A stretch of 14,562 bases of DNA from Amylibacter sp. (GTDB lineage: Bacteria > Pseudomonadota > Alphaproteobacteria > Rhodobacterales > Rhodobacteraceae). Where the stretch lies: positions 1 through 14,562 of the forward strand of contig DAOUQS010000018.1 of the NCBI GenBank assembly GCA_030625465.1, read 5' to 3'. The position numbers were made by a program, and so were the translations under genes. Below are positions 8,606 to 14,562 of this stretch, one piece after another. The notes under the pieces are model-generated. The model searched no databases. It was not told the origin of the DNA and saw only the letters and a program-made list of their open reading frames with translations. The stretch's first letter is position 1, and each line of letters opens with the position of its first letter.

Positions 8606-9594
8606 CACAACCGGTTGCACTGACCTCTGGTGATCCCAGCGGTGTCGGACTGGAATTATCGGGACAGGCATGGCAGCATTTAAAGACTGACGTCCCGTTT
8701 TTTTTGATTGCAGACCATGCCCATGTTCTGAACGCAACCGACGTGCCGACCAAGGTCATAGACAAACCATCCGACGCAATCGGTGTGATGCAAGATGCGC
8801 TGCCCGTCATACATCTACCTTTTTCCGCCACTCCAAAAATCGGCACTGAACATCCGCAGAATGCGGGCGCGACCATTCAATCCATTGAAATGGCCGTGGA
8901 TTTTGCAACCTCTGGACAGGCAACGGCGCTTTGTACCAACCCGATTAATAAAAAGGTGCTCAAGGACGGTGCCGCGTTTCCATATCCTGGTCACACAGAG
9001 TTTCTGGCCCATCTGGGCGGTGTCAAAACATCCGTGATGATGTTAACCGCACCCGAGCTGCGCACCGTTCCCGTGACAATACATATCGCACTATCCGAAG
9101 TGCCGAACGCGCTTACAGACAAGCTGATTGAGGACACGATCATCATTACCCATCAGGCATTGAAACGCGATTTTGGTGTAGCGGATCCGGTCATTGCGGT
9201 TGCGGGACTGAACCCGCACGCTGGTGAAGGTGGTGCTATGGGCGCTGAGGAAATTGAACGTATTTCCCCGCTACTTGAAAAATTACGCGCACGCGGAATT
9301 GCTTTGTCCGGCCCAATGCCCGCCGATACAATGTTTCATGCCCAAGCCCGCGCAAAATACGATGTGGCCGTATGCATGTACCATGATCAGGCATTGATCC
9401 CTTTGAAGACATTGAATTTTTCGGCTGGCGTCAACACCACACTAGGTTTGCCGTTTATCCGCACATCCCCCGATCATGGAACGGCTTTTGACATTGCCGG
9501 CAAGGGTATTGCCGACCCGACAAGCTTGATCCAGGCGATTAAACAGGCCCGTGACATGGCCCAGAACCGAGCCCAATATGACAGTATCAACTGA
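8602..9594 (+). CDS. pdxA: 4-hydroxythreonine-4-phosphate dehydrogenase PdxA
   Basis: This 330-residue cytosolic enzyme oxidises 4-phosphohydroxy-L-threonine with NAD(P)+ in pyridoxal 5'-phosphate synthesis, feeding PdxJ. The three metal-binding histidines of the dimer, His161, His206 and His261, have the same spacing (45 and 55 residues) as E. coli His166, His211 and His266. The substrate-binding pair His131-Thr132 in YPGHTEFLA is also in register. Further signatures are [29 protein letters not shown] and [13 protein letters not shown]. The N-terminal [11 protein letters not shown] differs slightly from the commoner GDPAGIGPE version. The gene overlaps surA by ATGA and rsmA by 17 bases, the same surA-pdxA-rsmA order as in E. 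coli. Confidence 0.96.
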   Translation: MTQPVALTSGDPSGVGLELSGQAWQHLKTDVPFFLIADHAHVLNATDVPTKVIDKPSDAIGVMQDALPVIHLPFSATPKIGTEHPQNAGATIQSIEMAVDFATSGQATALCTNPINKKVLKDGAAFPYPGHTEFLAHLGGVKTSVMMLTAPELRTVPVTIHIALSEVPNALTDKLIEDTIIITHQALKRDFGVADPVIAVAGLNPHAGEGGAMGAEEIERISPLLEKLRARGIALSGPMPADTMFHAQARAKYDVAVCMYHDQALIPLKTLNFSAGVNTTLGLPFIRTSPDHGTAFDIAGKGIADPTSLIQAIKQARDMAQNRAQYDSIN

Positions 9595-10417
9595 TGGATT
9601 ACCGCCCCTGCGCGAGGTTATTGCAAAACATGAATTGCGGGCGCACAAGTCTTTGGGGCAGAACTTTCTGCTGGACTTGAACCTGACAGGAAAAATTGCA
9701 CGGCAAGCGGGCGACCTATCCAACTGCGATGTGTTAGAGATAGGCCCGGGCCCCGGCGGATTGACCCGGGCGTTGTTAGCCGAAGGTGCGCGCCATGTTG
9801 TCGCCGTTGAACGTGATGACCGCTGCCTGCCGGCCCTAGCCGAGATCTCGGACTATTATGACGGGCGCCTGAAGGTTATATCCGGTGATGCGCTGGTGTT
9901 TAACCCAGCCCAGCATCTGACCCGACCGGTAAAAATAGTGGCTAACCTGCCCTATAATATCGGAACTGAATTACTGGTGCGTTGGCTGACCCCAAGCACA
10001 TGGCCGCCATTTTGGGATAGCCTGACGTTGATGTTCCAACGCGAAGTGGCGCAACGCATTGTGGCCAAACCCGGCAGCAAGGCCTATGGGCGCCTGTCAA
10101 TCCTTGCGGGTTGGCGCAGTGAGGCAAAAATAGTAATGGATCTACCCCCGCAAGCCTTTACGCCCGCCCCGAAGGTTTCATCTTCTGTGGTACATATCAC
10201 CAAGCTGGACAAACCAAAGTTTGACTGCAATGCCAAGGTGTTAGAGCGCGTCGTTGCGACGGCTTTCGGGCAGCGGCGTAAAATGTTACGCGCCAGTTTA
10301 AAGTCGCTTGCACCCGATGTAGAAGATAGATTGCGCGCAGTCGGTATCGAACCGACAGAACGTGCAGAGCGACTGACAATTCAGCAATTTTGTGAACTCA
10401 GCAATCAATTTGATTAG
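9578..10417 (+). CDS. rsmA: 16S rRNA dimethyladenosine transferase (KsgA/RsmA)
   Basis: This 279-residue enzyme dimethylates two adjacent adenosines in the 3'-terminal helix 45 of 16S rRNA, a late check on 30S maturation. The family N-terminus [10 protein letters not shown] (24-33), the SAM-binding motif [10 protein letters not shown] (54-63), the acidic VAVERD (75-80), the catalytic motif NLPY (123-126) and [12 protein letters not shown] (194-205) are all present. The helical C-terminal domain starts around residue 210. I chose ATG 9578, which gives the usual [15 protein letters not shown] start and overlaps pdxA by 17 bases; a GTG at 9551 would add 9 residues without family support. It is last in the plus-strand operon, and its stop is 17 bases from the convergent DUF4167 gene. 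Confidence 0.96.
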   Translation: MTVSTDGLPPLREVIAKHELRAHKSLGQNFLLDLNLTGKIARQAGDLSNCDVLEIGPGPGGLTRALLAEGARHVVAVERDDRCLPALAEISDYYDGRLKVISGDALVFNPAQHLTRPVKIVANLPYNIGTELLVRWLTPSTWPPFWDSLTLMFQREVAQRIVAKPGSKAYGRLSILAGWRSEAKIVMDLPPQAFTPAPKVSSSVVHITKLDKPKFDCNAKVLERVVATAFGQRRKMLRASLKSLAPDVEDRLRAVGIEPTERAERLTIQQFCELSNQFD

Positions 10418-10427
10418 GGCTTGCCCT
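10416..10427. terminator. Small inverted repeat between convergent rsmA and DUF4167 genes
   Basis: AGGGC-TT-GCCCT is a perfect inverted repeat of 5-base arms that starts at the last two bases of the rsmA stop codon and fills most of the 17-base gap. In RNA it could form only about four pairs round a CUUG tetraloop, and no U-run follows on either strand, so an efficient intrinsic terminator is doubtful. Confidence 0.2.
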
Positions 10428-10434
10428 TAGATTA

Positions 10435-11022
10435 CTACTCGGCCGCAGCTTCAGGTTTTGCCGTTTTTTCCGCTTCCGGGGCCGCAAGCTCTACTTTTTG
10501 CGGTGTTGCTTCCGCCTTGGCAGGTTTCTTGGCTTTGACGGGGGCTGTTTTGCTTTCCGGGGTATCAACCAGATTTGTATTTTCTGCCTGTGCCGGGAAT
10601 AGTTTTGCAGTATCGCCAGCTATTTCAGGCTGTGCATCACCAGTTTGCACTACAGGCTCTTGATTCTGTTGCTTATTTTGCTGTTGTTTTTGTTGTTGCT
10701 GCTGATGTTGCTGTTGCTGCTGTTGGCGCTGCGCCTCTTGTGCTTCACGCCGTTCATTAATTTCACGCTGCGCATCGCTTAGCAGACGGGAATAATGTTC
10801 TGAATGCTGTAAAAAATTTTCCGCGTTCACGCGATCACCCGCAAGTGTCGCATCTTGTGCAAGCGATTGATATTTATCAACGATTTGCTGAGGCGTGCCA
10901 CGAACCTTGCTTTCAGGACCGTTGCTGTCAAATACTCGGTTTACAACGTTCGCAGAATTGCTGCGACGGTTGTTGTTACTATTGTTACGGTTGCGCGAAC
11001 GCGATTTATTTGAAGATCTCAT
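10435..11022 (-). CDS. DUF4167 domain-containing protein with Arg/Asn-rich head and Gln-rich tract
   Basis: This 195-residue soluble protein has no signal peptide or membrane segment. Residues 1-29 are rich in Arg, Asn and Ser. Residues 30-85 match the DUF4167 core: VFDSNGPESKVRGTPQQIVDKY, then a helical ALAGDRVNAENFLQHSEHYSRLL-like stretch. Residues 98-121 are Gln-rich (18 of 24). The rest is an Ala/Lys/Glu/Pro-rich disordered tail. The family is widespread in Alphaproteobacteria next to prfA-prmC. The basic head and Gln-rich tract would suit a nucleic-acid or ribosome-associated protein, but that is only inference and no function is established to my knowledge. The gene ends with tandem stops (TAG then TAA). 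It lies 184 bases after prmC and probably has its own promoter. Confidence 0.88.
   Translation of the reverse strand: MRSSNKSRSRNRNNSNNNRRSNSANVVNRVFDSNGPESKVRGTPQQIVDKYQSLAQDATLAGDRVNAENFLQHSEHYSRLLSDAQREINERREAQEAQRQQQQQQHQQQQQKQQQNKQQNQEPVVQTGDAQPEIAGDTAKLFPAQAENTNLVDTPESKTAPVKAKKPAKAEATPQKVELAAPEAEKTAKPEAAAE
10660..10731 (-). repeat. CAA/CAG-rich low-complexity tract encoding poly-glutamine in the DUF4167 gene
   Basis: Eighteen of 24 codons here encode Gln, in runs of six (residues 100-105), five (107-111) and three (113-115), interrupted by His, Lys, Arg and Asn. CAA and CAG codons are mixed, so it is not a pure microsatellite, but such a tract is prone to length change by slippage in steps of three. 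Confidence 0.85.
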
Positions 11023-11060
11023 ATGATCTGATTGCCTTGTTTCGAGTAATTTGAATTTTG

Positions 11061-11072
11061 CGCCTAAAGGCG
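11061..11072 (-). promoter_or_regulatory. Small hairpin in the leader of the DUF4167 gene
   Basis: On the minus strand CGCC-TTTA-GGCG can form a four-pair, all-GC stem with a four-base loop, about 40 bases before the start codon. No T-run follows, so it is not an intrinsic terminator. It may shape the 5' leader; it could also be chance. Confidence 0.3.
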
Positions 11073-11132
11073 TAGTCCCGATTGGTTCTAGGGGTATACA
11101 GATGAGAATAGATCAATCATCCGAGTGCTGTA

Positions 11133-11160
11133 ATTATATCCAACTGAAATATCGATACAA
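11133..11160 (-). promoter_or_regulatory. Sigma70-like promoter for the DUF4167 gene
   Basis: On the minus strand TTGTAT (11160-11155) is followed after 16 bases by a perfect TATAAT (11138-11133). The expected start near 11126 would give a leader of about 104 bases before ATG 11022. The position in the gap between prmC and the DUF4167 gene fits an internal promoter. The -35 matches only the first three consensus bases. Confidence 0.5.
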
Positions 11161-11206
11161 GTCCTAAACAGGAATTGGCGTTGATTTTATGCACTAATTT
11201 GCGATT

Positions 11207-12055
11207 TTATGGTGTTTTTAGCGCTTTAAAGACCAAAACACGGTCTTTACCAGCCAAATCACGGGTGCAATACCCGTTTGAAAAGCCCGCATCATTGAAT
11301 ATTGCGGTAACAGATTTGGCTTGATCCCAGCCTATTTCCAGAAAAATTCGGCCATCCGGCGTTAAGAAATCCGCAACTTTTGCGGCAATTGCACGGTAAG
11401 CATCCAAACCGTCGCCTTCCGGTGTCAATGCTACACGGGGTTCCCAATCCCGAACCTCTGGTGCGACAACCTTCATTACATCGGCGCTGATATAGGGTGG
11501 ATTGCTGACAATCACGTCATATTGACCCGTGACATTGGAAAACCAGTTGGATTGTTTCAGCTCGGCCCGATCACTGACACCTAGGGCTTTTGCATTTTGT
11601 GCAGCCACTTTCAAAGCCTGAACCGACCGGTCGACGCCCTGCCCCCGCACATCCGGCCACTCTGCAAGCAAGGTCAGTAAAATACAGCCCGAGCCGGTTC
11701 CCAAGTCCAAAATCCGCGAAGGTATATCGCCCTTCAAAACCTCTTCTATCAGGGTTTCGGTATCCGGTCTGGGGTCCAGCACATCCGGCGTTACCACAAA
11801 ATCCCGCCCCCAAAATTCCCGTACCCCGATAATCTGTGAAACAGGCTGGCGTTTTCCACGCTGTGCAATCGCCGTTTTAAATTGGGTTATTTGATCGGTT
11901 GGCACCGTATCCAGCAATTTGCCCGCCAATAGCCCGCGATCCACATCCATTGTGTAGGCCAGCAAGACGCGCACATCCGTTGATGCATTATCACCCAGTG
12001 CCGTTTTTAATTGTGAAGCACCCCATTCCAGCAATTGCTTTACGGTCTGGGTCAC
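11207..12055 (-). CDS. prmC: Peptide chain release factor N5-glutamine methyltransferase PrmC (HemK)
   Basis: This 282-residue SAM-dependent enzyme methylates the glutamine of the GGQ motif in release factors. An N-terminal helical domain (about 1-75, ending with [13 protein letters not shown]) is followed by a Rossmann-fold methyltransferase domain with DLGTGSGC (117-124) and the catalytic NPPYIS (185-190). The DPRPDTE segment (94-100) is also characteristic. The start is GTG, overlapping the prfA stop by GTGA, so the enzyme is translationally coupled to its own substrate. No clear terminator follows the TAA; the next gene begins 184 bases on. Confidence 0.96.
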   Translation of the reverse strand: MTQTVKQLLEWGASQLKTALGDNASTDVRVLLAYTMDVDRGLLAGKLLDTVPTDQITQFKTAIAQRGKRQPVSQIIGVREFWGRDFVVTPDVLDPRPDTETLIEEVLKGDIPSRILDLGTGSGCILLTLLAEWPDVRGQGVDRSVQALKVAAQNAKALGVSDRAELKQSNWFSNVTGQYDVIVSNPPYISADVMKVVAPEVRDWEPRVALTPEGDGLDAYRAIAAKVADFLTPDGRIFLEIGWDQAKSVTAIFNDAGFSNGYCTRDLAGKDRVLVFKALKTP

Positions 12056-13107
12056 GGATTAAGTTCTGCCAGTTTATGGGCCTGATCATCTGCAATCAAA
12101 GCGTCAATGGTTTCATCAAGATCGCCTTGCATCACCTGATCCAGTTTATAAAGCGTCAGATTAATACGGTGGTCTGTCATGCGCCCCTGGGGGAAATTAT
12201 AGGTGCGGATACGTTCGGAACGATCGCCAGACCCAACCTGACCCTTGCGACTGGCAGAGCGTTCGGCATCGGCTTCTTGCCGCTTCAAATCATAAAGCCG
12301 GGTACGCAATGTCTGCATGGCTATTTCACGATTGCGGTGCTGGGATTTTTCAGCCGATACAACCATAATACCGGTTGGAATATGGACGATACGCACCGCA
12401 CTGTCGGTGGTGTTCACATGCTGGCCACCGGCACCGGATGCACGCATGGTATCAATGCGCAAATCTGTTGCGGGCAGATCAATATCCACCTCTTCAGCTT
12501 CAGGCAGAACCGCGACGGTGGCCGCCGAGGTATGCACCCGCCCGCCACTTTCCGTCGTTGGCACACGTTGCACACGGTGCACACCCGACTCGAATTTCAA
12601 CCGGGCAAATACGCCTTTGCCTTTGACATTGGCAATCGCTTCACGATAGCCGCCAAGTTCGGTTTCGGACGCTTCGATAATCTCAAGTTTCCAACCGACA
12701 TTATCACAATAGCGTTGGTACATCCGCAACAGATCACCGGCAAATAAAGCCGCTTCATCGCCGCCGGTTCCCGCACGGATTTCCAGAACGGCCGAACGCT
12801 CATCCGCCTCATCCTTGGGCAGCAGCGACAATTGCAGGTCGTTCTCTGTTTTCGGCAATTCCGCCTTTAGGCCGGGCAATTCTTCTTGTGCCAGCTCTTT
12901 CATGTCGGGGTCGTTCAGCATTTCTTCTGCATCGGCAATTTCGGAAACAAGCCGCTGATATTCGCGTATTTTATCGACAACAGGCTTCAAGTCCGAATAT
13001 TCTTTGGATAGCGACGCAAAATCATCGCCCGCAGATCCGTCAGCCATTTTTGCCTCTAGAAATTCGAAACGCGCTGTGATCTGGATAAGTTTATCTTCTG
13101 GTATCAT
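12052..13107 (-). CDS. prfA: Peptide chain release factor 1
   Basis: This 351-residue protein terminates translation at UAA and UAG. The N-terminal helical domain spans about residues 1-100. The [10 protein letters not shown] segment (111-120) follows. The codon-recognition tripeptide region reads RVPTTES, with PTT at 183-185 as the PxT motif of class RF1, not the SPF motif of RF2. The peptidyl-transferase motif GGQ is at 227-229 within SGAGGQHVN. Gln229 is the expected target of PrmC, encoded immediately downstream with a 4-base overlap. The ATG lacks a strong Shine-Dalgarno sequence. Length is close to the usual 355-360. Confidence 0.97.
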   Translation of the reverse strand: MIPEDKLIQITARFEFLEAKMADGSAGDDFASLSKEYSDLKPVVDKIREYQRLVSEIADAEEMLNDPDMKELAQEELPGLKAELPKTENDLQLSLLPKDEADERSAVLEIRAGTGGDEAALFAGDLLRMYQRYCDNVGWKLEIIEASETELGGYREAIANVKGKGVFARLKFESGVHRVQRVPTTESGGRVHTSAATVAVLPEAEEVDIDLPATDLRIDTMRASGAGGQHVNTTDSAVRIVHIPTGIMVVSAEKSQHRNREIAMQTLRTRLYDLKRQEADAERSASRKGQVGSGDRSERIRTYNFPQGRMTDHRINLTLYKLDQVMQGDLDETIDALIADDQAHKLAELNP

Positions 13108-13228
13108 GCCCGTGACATTGCGTGTTGTTCGGCGGGGGTCAAGTACTAGCGCGGGTTTTTGGTAAATTTATGTTATAAACCAGCGATGGAACGGGGTTTG
13201 TAATCATATTCACCCGAACCACCCGATC
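13108..13228 (-). promoter_or_regulatory. Intergenic region upstream of prfA
   Basis: These 121 bases separate the DUF1499 stop from the prfA start, both on the minus strand. TATAAC (13177-13172) could be a -10 about 65 bases before the ATG, but the matching -35 position reads CAAACC and is not convincing. Weak AAACC/GGTTT arms around 13177-13200 could form a small stem, with no T-run after it. A promoter for prfA-prmC probably lies here, but I cannot define it. Confidence 0.35.
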
Positions 13229-13681
13229 CTAATCCCGTAAAACCCGCATCCATTGCCCGATACGTTGCTTGTTCACGCCCATATCCGAATGGCCGAAACG
13301 TGATTGCGAAAAAATCCGAAGTTTTGACTGCCCGTTATCAAGGGCGATCACTTTTATCGTGATGAAATCCGGATATCCCATGATCAAAGAGCGTTGCACA
13401 TATGTGATCATCTTGTCGCCGGCACTACCGGCAAGGCGTGTGACACGCGGTTGGGTCATAACAAAATCATCAACCAGCTTGGCCATTTCATCTGCCGAAT
13501 GCGCAAAAACCGGGGCACGTTCGCCGATCAACAGATACGCATTGGACTTGCCAGTTGATTGTGCGCTGGCTGGGTCAACATGAATGGCTGACACGTTGGC
13601 AGGGGCAAAACGTATATAGGCCAAAATCAAAATGGCCACGAAAATTACGATATAAAGGGCAATCAACATCTTGCGTATCAT
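13229..13681 (-). CDS. DUF1499 domain-containing membrane-anchored protein
   Basis: This 150-residue protein has one N-terminal hydrophobic segment (about 5-23, [18 protein letters not shown]) that is likely a membrane anchor or uncleaved signal. A DUF1499 domain follows (about 50-150). The family signatures [18 protein letters not shown] (94-111) and [17 protein letters not shown] (125-141) are clear. The orientation of the segment suggests the domain faces the periplasm, but I cannot prove it. The family has no settled function. The ATG overlaps the ispG stop by ATGA, so it is probably translated together with IspG. The next gene, prfA, is 121 bases downstream. Confidence 0.85.
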   Translation of the reverse strand: MIRKMLIALYIVIFVAILILAYIRFAPANVSAIHVDPASAQSTGKSNAYLLIGERAPVFAHSADEMAKLVDDFVMTQPRVTRLAGSAGDKMITYVQRSLIMGYPDFITIKVIALDNGQSKLRIFSQSRFGHSDMGVNKQRIGQWMRVLRD

Positions 13682-14562
13682 TCAGCCGCTTGCTGCGCTG
13701 CGGCTTCCGCATCCAATTCAGCAGCACGTTTTTCAACAAGGCCGACAATATGTTCAACCATATGTTTGTTGCCCAGTTTGTGGTCCTGCTTGCCTGCCAT
13801 ATAAACCATCCCGGACCCGGCACCGCCACCCGTGAAACCGACATCGGTCATCAAGGCCTCACCCGGGCCATTCACAACGCAGCCGATAATCGACAGCGAC
13901 ATCGGAGTTTTGATATGCTCCAGACGTTTTTCCAGCGCCTCGACTGTTTTGATCACATCAAAGCCCTGACGCGCGCAGCTTGGGCAGGAAATTATGTTTA
14001 TACCACGATGGCGCAGGCCTAGTGATTTCAGGATTTCATAGCCGACTTTAACCTCTTCAACAGGATCGGCGGACAAGGATACACGGATCGTATCGCCAAT
14101 TCCCATCCACAACAGATTACCCAGACCGATAGCAGATTTTATAGTGCCAGAGGTCAGCCCCCCCGCCTCTGTAATCCCCAAATGGATCGGCGCATCTGTT
14201 GCTTCCGCCAAGCCCTGATAAGCGGCCGCAGCAAGGAACACATCCGAGGCTTTCACGGATATTTTATATTCATGAAAATCGTTATCTTCCAGAATACGGA
14301 TATGGTCCATACCACTTTCGATCATCGCTTCGGGGCAAGGTTCGGCATATTTATCCAGTAAATGTTTTTCCAATGAACCAGCATTGACCCCGATACGAAT
14401 GGAACATCCATGGTCTTTCGCGGCATTGATAACCTCTTTGACCCGCACCGGATTGCCGATATTTCCGGGGTTAATCCGCAAACAGGCGACACCCGCTTCG
14501 GCCGCCTCTATCGCGCGCATATAATGGAAATGAATGTCGGCGATCAAAGGCACCGGGCTTTC
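13678..14562 (-). CDS. ispG: 4-hydroxy-3-methylbut-2-en-1-yl diphosphate synthase IspG (GcpE), N-terminus outside window
   Basis: The frame is open to the right edge, giving 294 residues of the C-terminal part; about 77 residues are missing compared with E. coli IspG. The enzyme reduces methylerythritol cyclodiphosphate to HMBPP, the penultimate step of the non-mevalonate isoprenoid pathway, using a 4Fe-4S cluster. The cluster ligands are visible at fragment residues Cys193, Cys196 ([10 protein letters not shown]) and Cys228 ([10 protein letters not shown]), with the same 3 and 32 residue spacing as E. coli Cys270, Cys273 and Cys305. [10 protein letters not shown] and LRINPGNIG are also conserved. 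The stop overlaps the DUF1499 start by ATGA. A GTG at 14553 is internal and not the true start. Confidence 0.96.
   Translation of the reverse strand, partial: ESPVPLIADIHFHYMRAIEAAEAGVACLRINPGNIGNPVRVKEVINAAKDHGCSIRIGVNAGSLEKHLLDKYAEPCPEAMIESGMDHIRILEDNDFHEYKISVKASDVFLAAAAYQGLAEATDAPIHLGITEAGGLTSGTIKSAIGLGNLLWMGIGDTIRVSLSADPVEEVKVGYEILKSLGLRHRGINIISCPSCARQGFDVIKTVEALEKRLEHIKTPMSLSIIGCVVNGPGEALMTDVGFTGGGAGSGMVYMAGKQDHKLGNKHMVEHIVGLVEKRAAELDAEAAAQQAAE

Noticed and set aside
8629..8661. PdxA N-terminal [11 protein letters not shown] instead of the usual GDPAGIGPE as a sign of altered function
   Set aside because: All metal-binding and substrate-binding residues are present in register, and this segment varies in Alphaproteobacteria, so I read it as ordinary divergence.
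11899..12747. Long open frame (282 codons) on the plus strand
   Set aside because: It lies antisense to prmC and prfA, whose conserved motifs are intact. Its product has no recognisable domain and the His/Pro/Thr-rich composition of a shadow frame.
13172..13200. Possible terminator after the DUF1499 gene (AAACC/GGTTT arms)
   Set aside because: Only five weak pairs across a loop of about 13 bases, with no T-run; also overlaps the candidate -10 of prfA.
1..14562. Mobile element, CRISPR array, tRNA, toxin-antitoxin or defence island
   Set aside because: I found no transposase, integrase, spaced direct repeats, tRNA-like fold or small paired genes; every sizeable interval is filled by recognised core genes.

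Overview
This window looks like ordinary core chromosome from an alphaproteobacterium with a roughly balanced base composition. The class call rests on several things visible here: a DUF4167 protein downstream of prfA-prmC, a membrane-anchored TIGR02281-type aspartic protease, a DUF1499 protein, alphaproteobacterial-style LptD and SurA sequences, and an RsmA with the [14 protein letters not shown]-terminus. I cannot name an order or genus. I see no mobile element, CRISPR array, tRNA, rRNA, prophage or recognisable defence system, and coding density is very high.

Layout from left to right. (1) Bases 1-886, plus strand: the C-terminal half of a MarC-family membrane protein, overlapping by ATGA the start of a membrane-anchored retropepsin-like protease. 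(2) Bases 883-2813, minus strand: pepA (leucyl aminopeptidase), then holC (DNA polymerase III chi), joined by a TAATG stop/start overlap. (3) Bases 2814-2953: a 140-base divergent promoter region. (4) Bases 2954-10417, plus strand: lptF, lptG, lptD, surA, pdxA, rsmA, all overlapping or separated by at most 16 bases, so very probably one operon. (5) Bases 10435-13107, minus strand: prfA, prmC, a 184-base gap carrying a promoter-like sequence, then a DUF4167 gene whose 3' end faces rsmA. (6) Bases 13229-14562, minus strand: ispG, running off the right edge, coupled by ATGA to a DUF1499 gene.

How the genes relate. LptF, LptG and LptD are the inner-membrane permease pair and the outer-membrane translocon of lipopolysaccharide export. 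SurA is the periplasmic chaperone that in well-studied bacteria helps fold LptD. PdxA makes a vitamin B6 precursor. RsmA dimethylates 16S rRNA. On the other strand PrfA terminates translation at UAA/UAG, and PrmC methylates the glutamine of its GGQ motif. The holC-pepA versus lptF-lptG divergence and the surA-pdxA-rsmA order both match gene orders known from E. coli.

I did not find an obviously new biological system. The points most worth a second look are modest: the leader and low-complexity architecture of the DUF4167 gene, the cysteine pattern shared by LptD and SurA, the fused LPS-export/surA-pdxA-rsmA operon, and the DUF1499 gene coupled to ispG.
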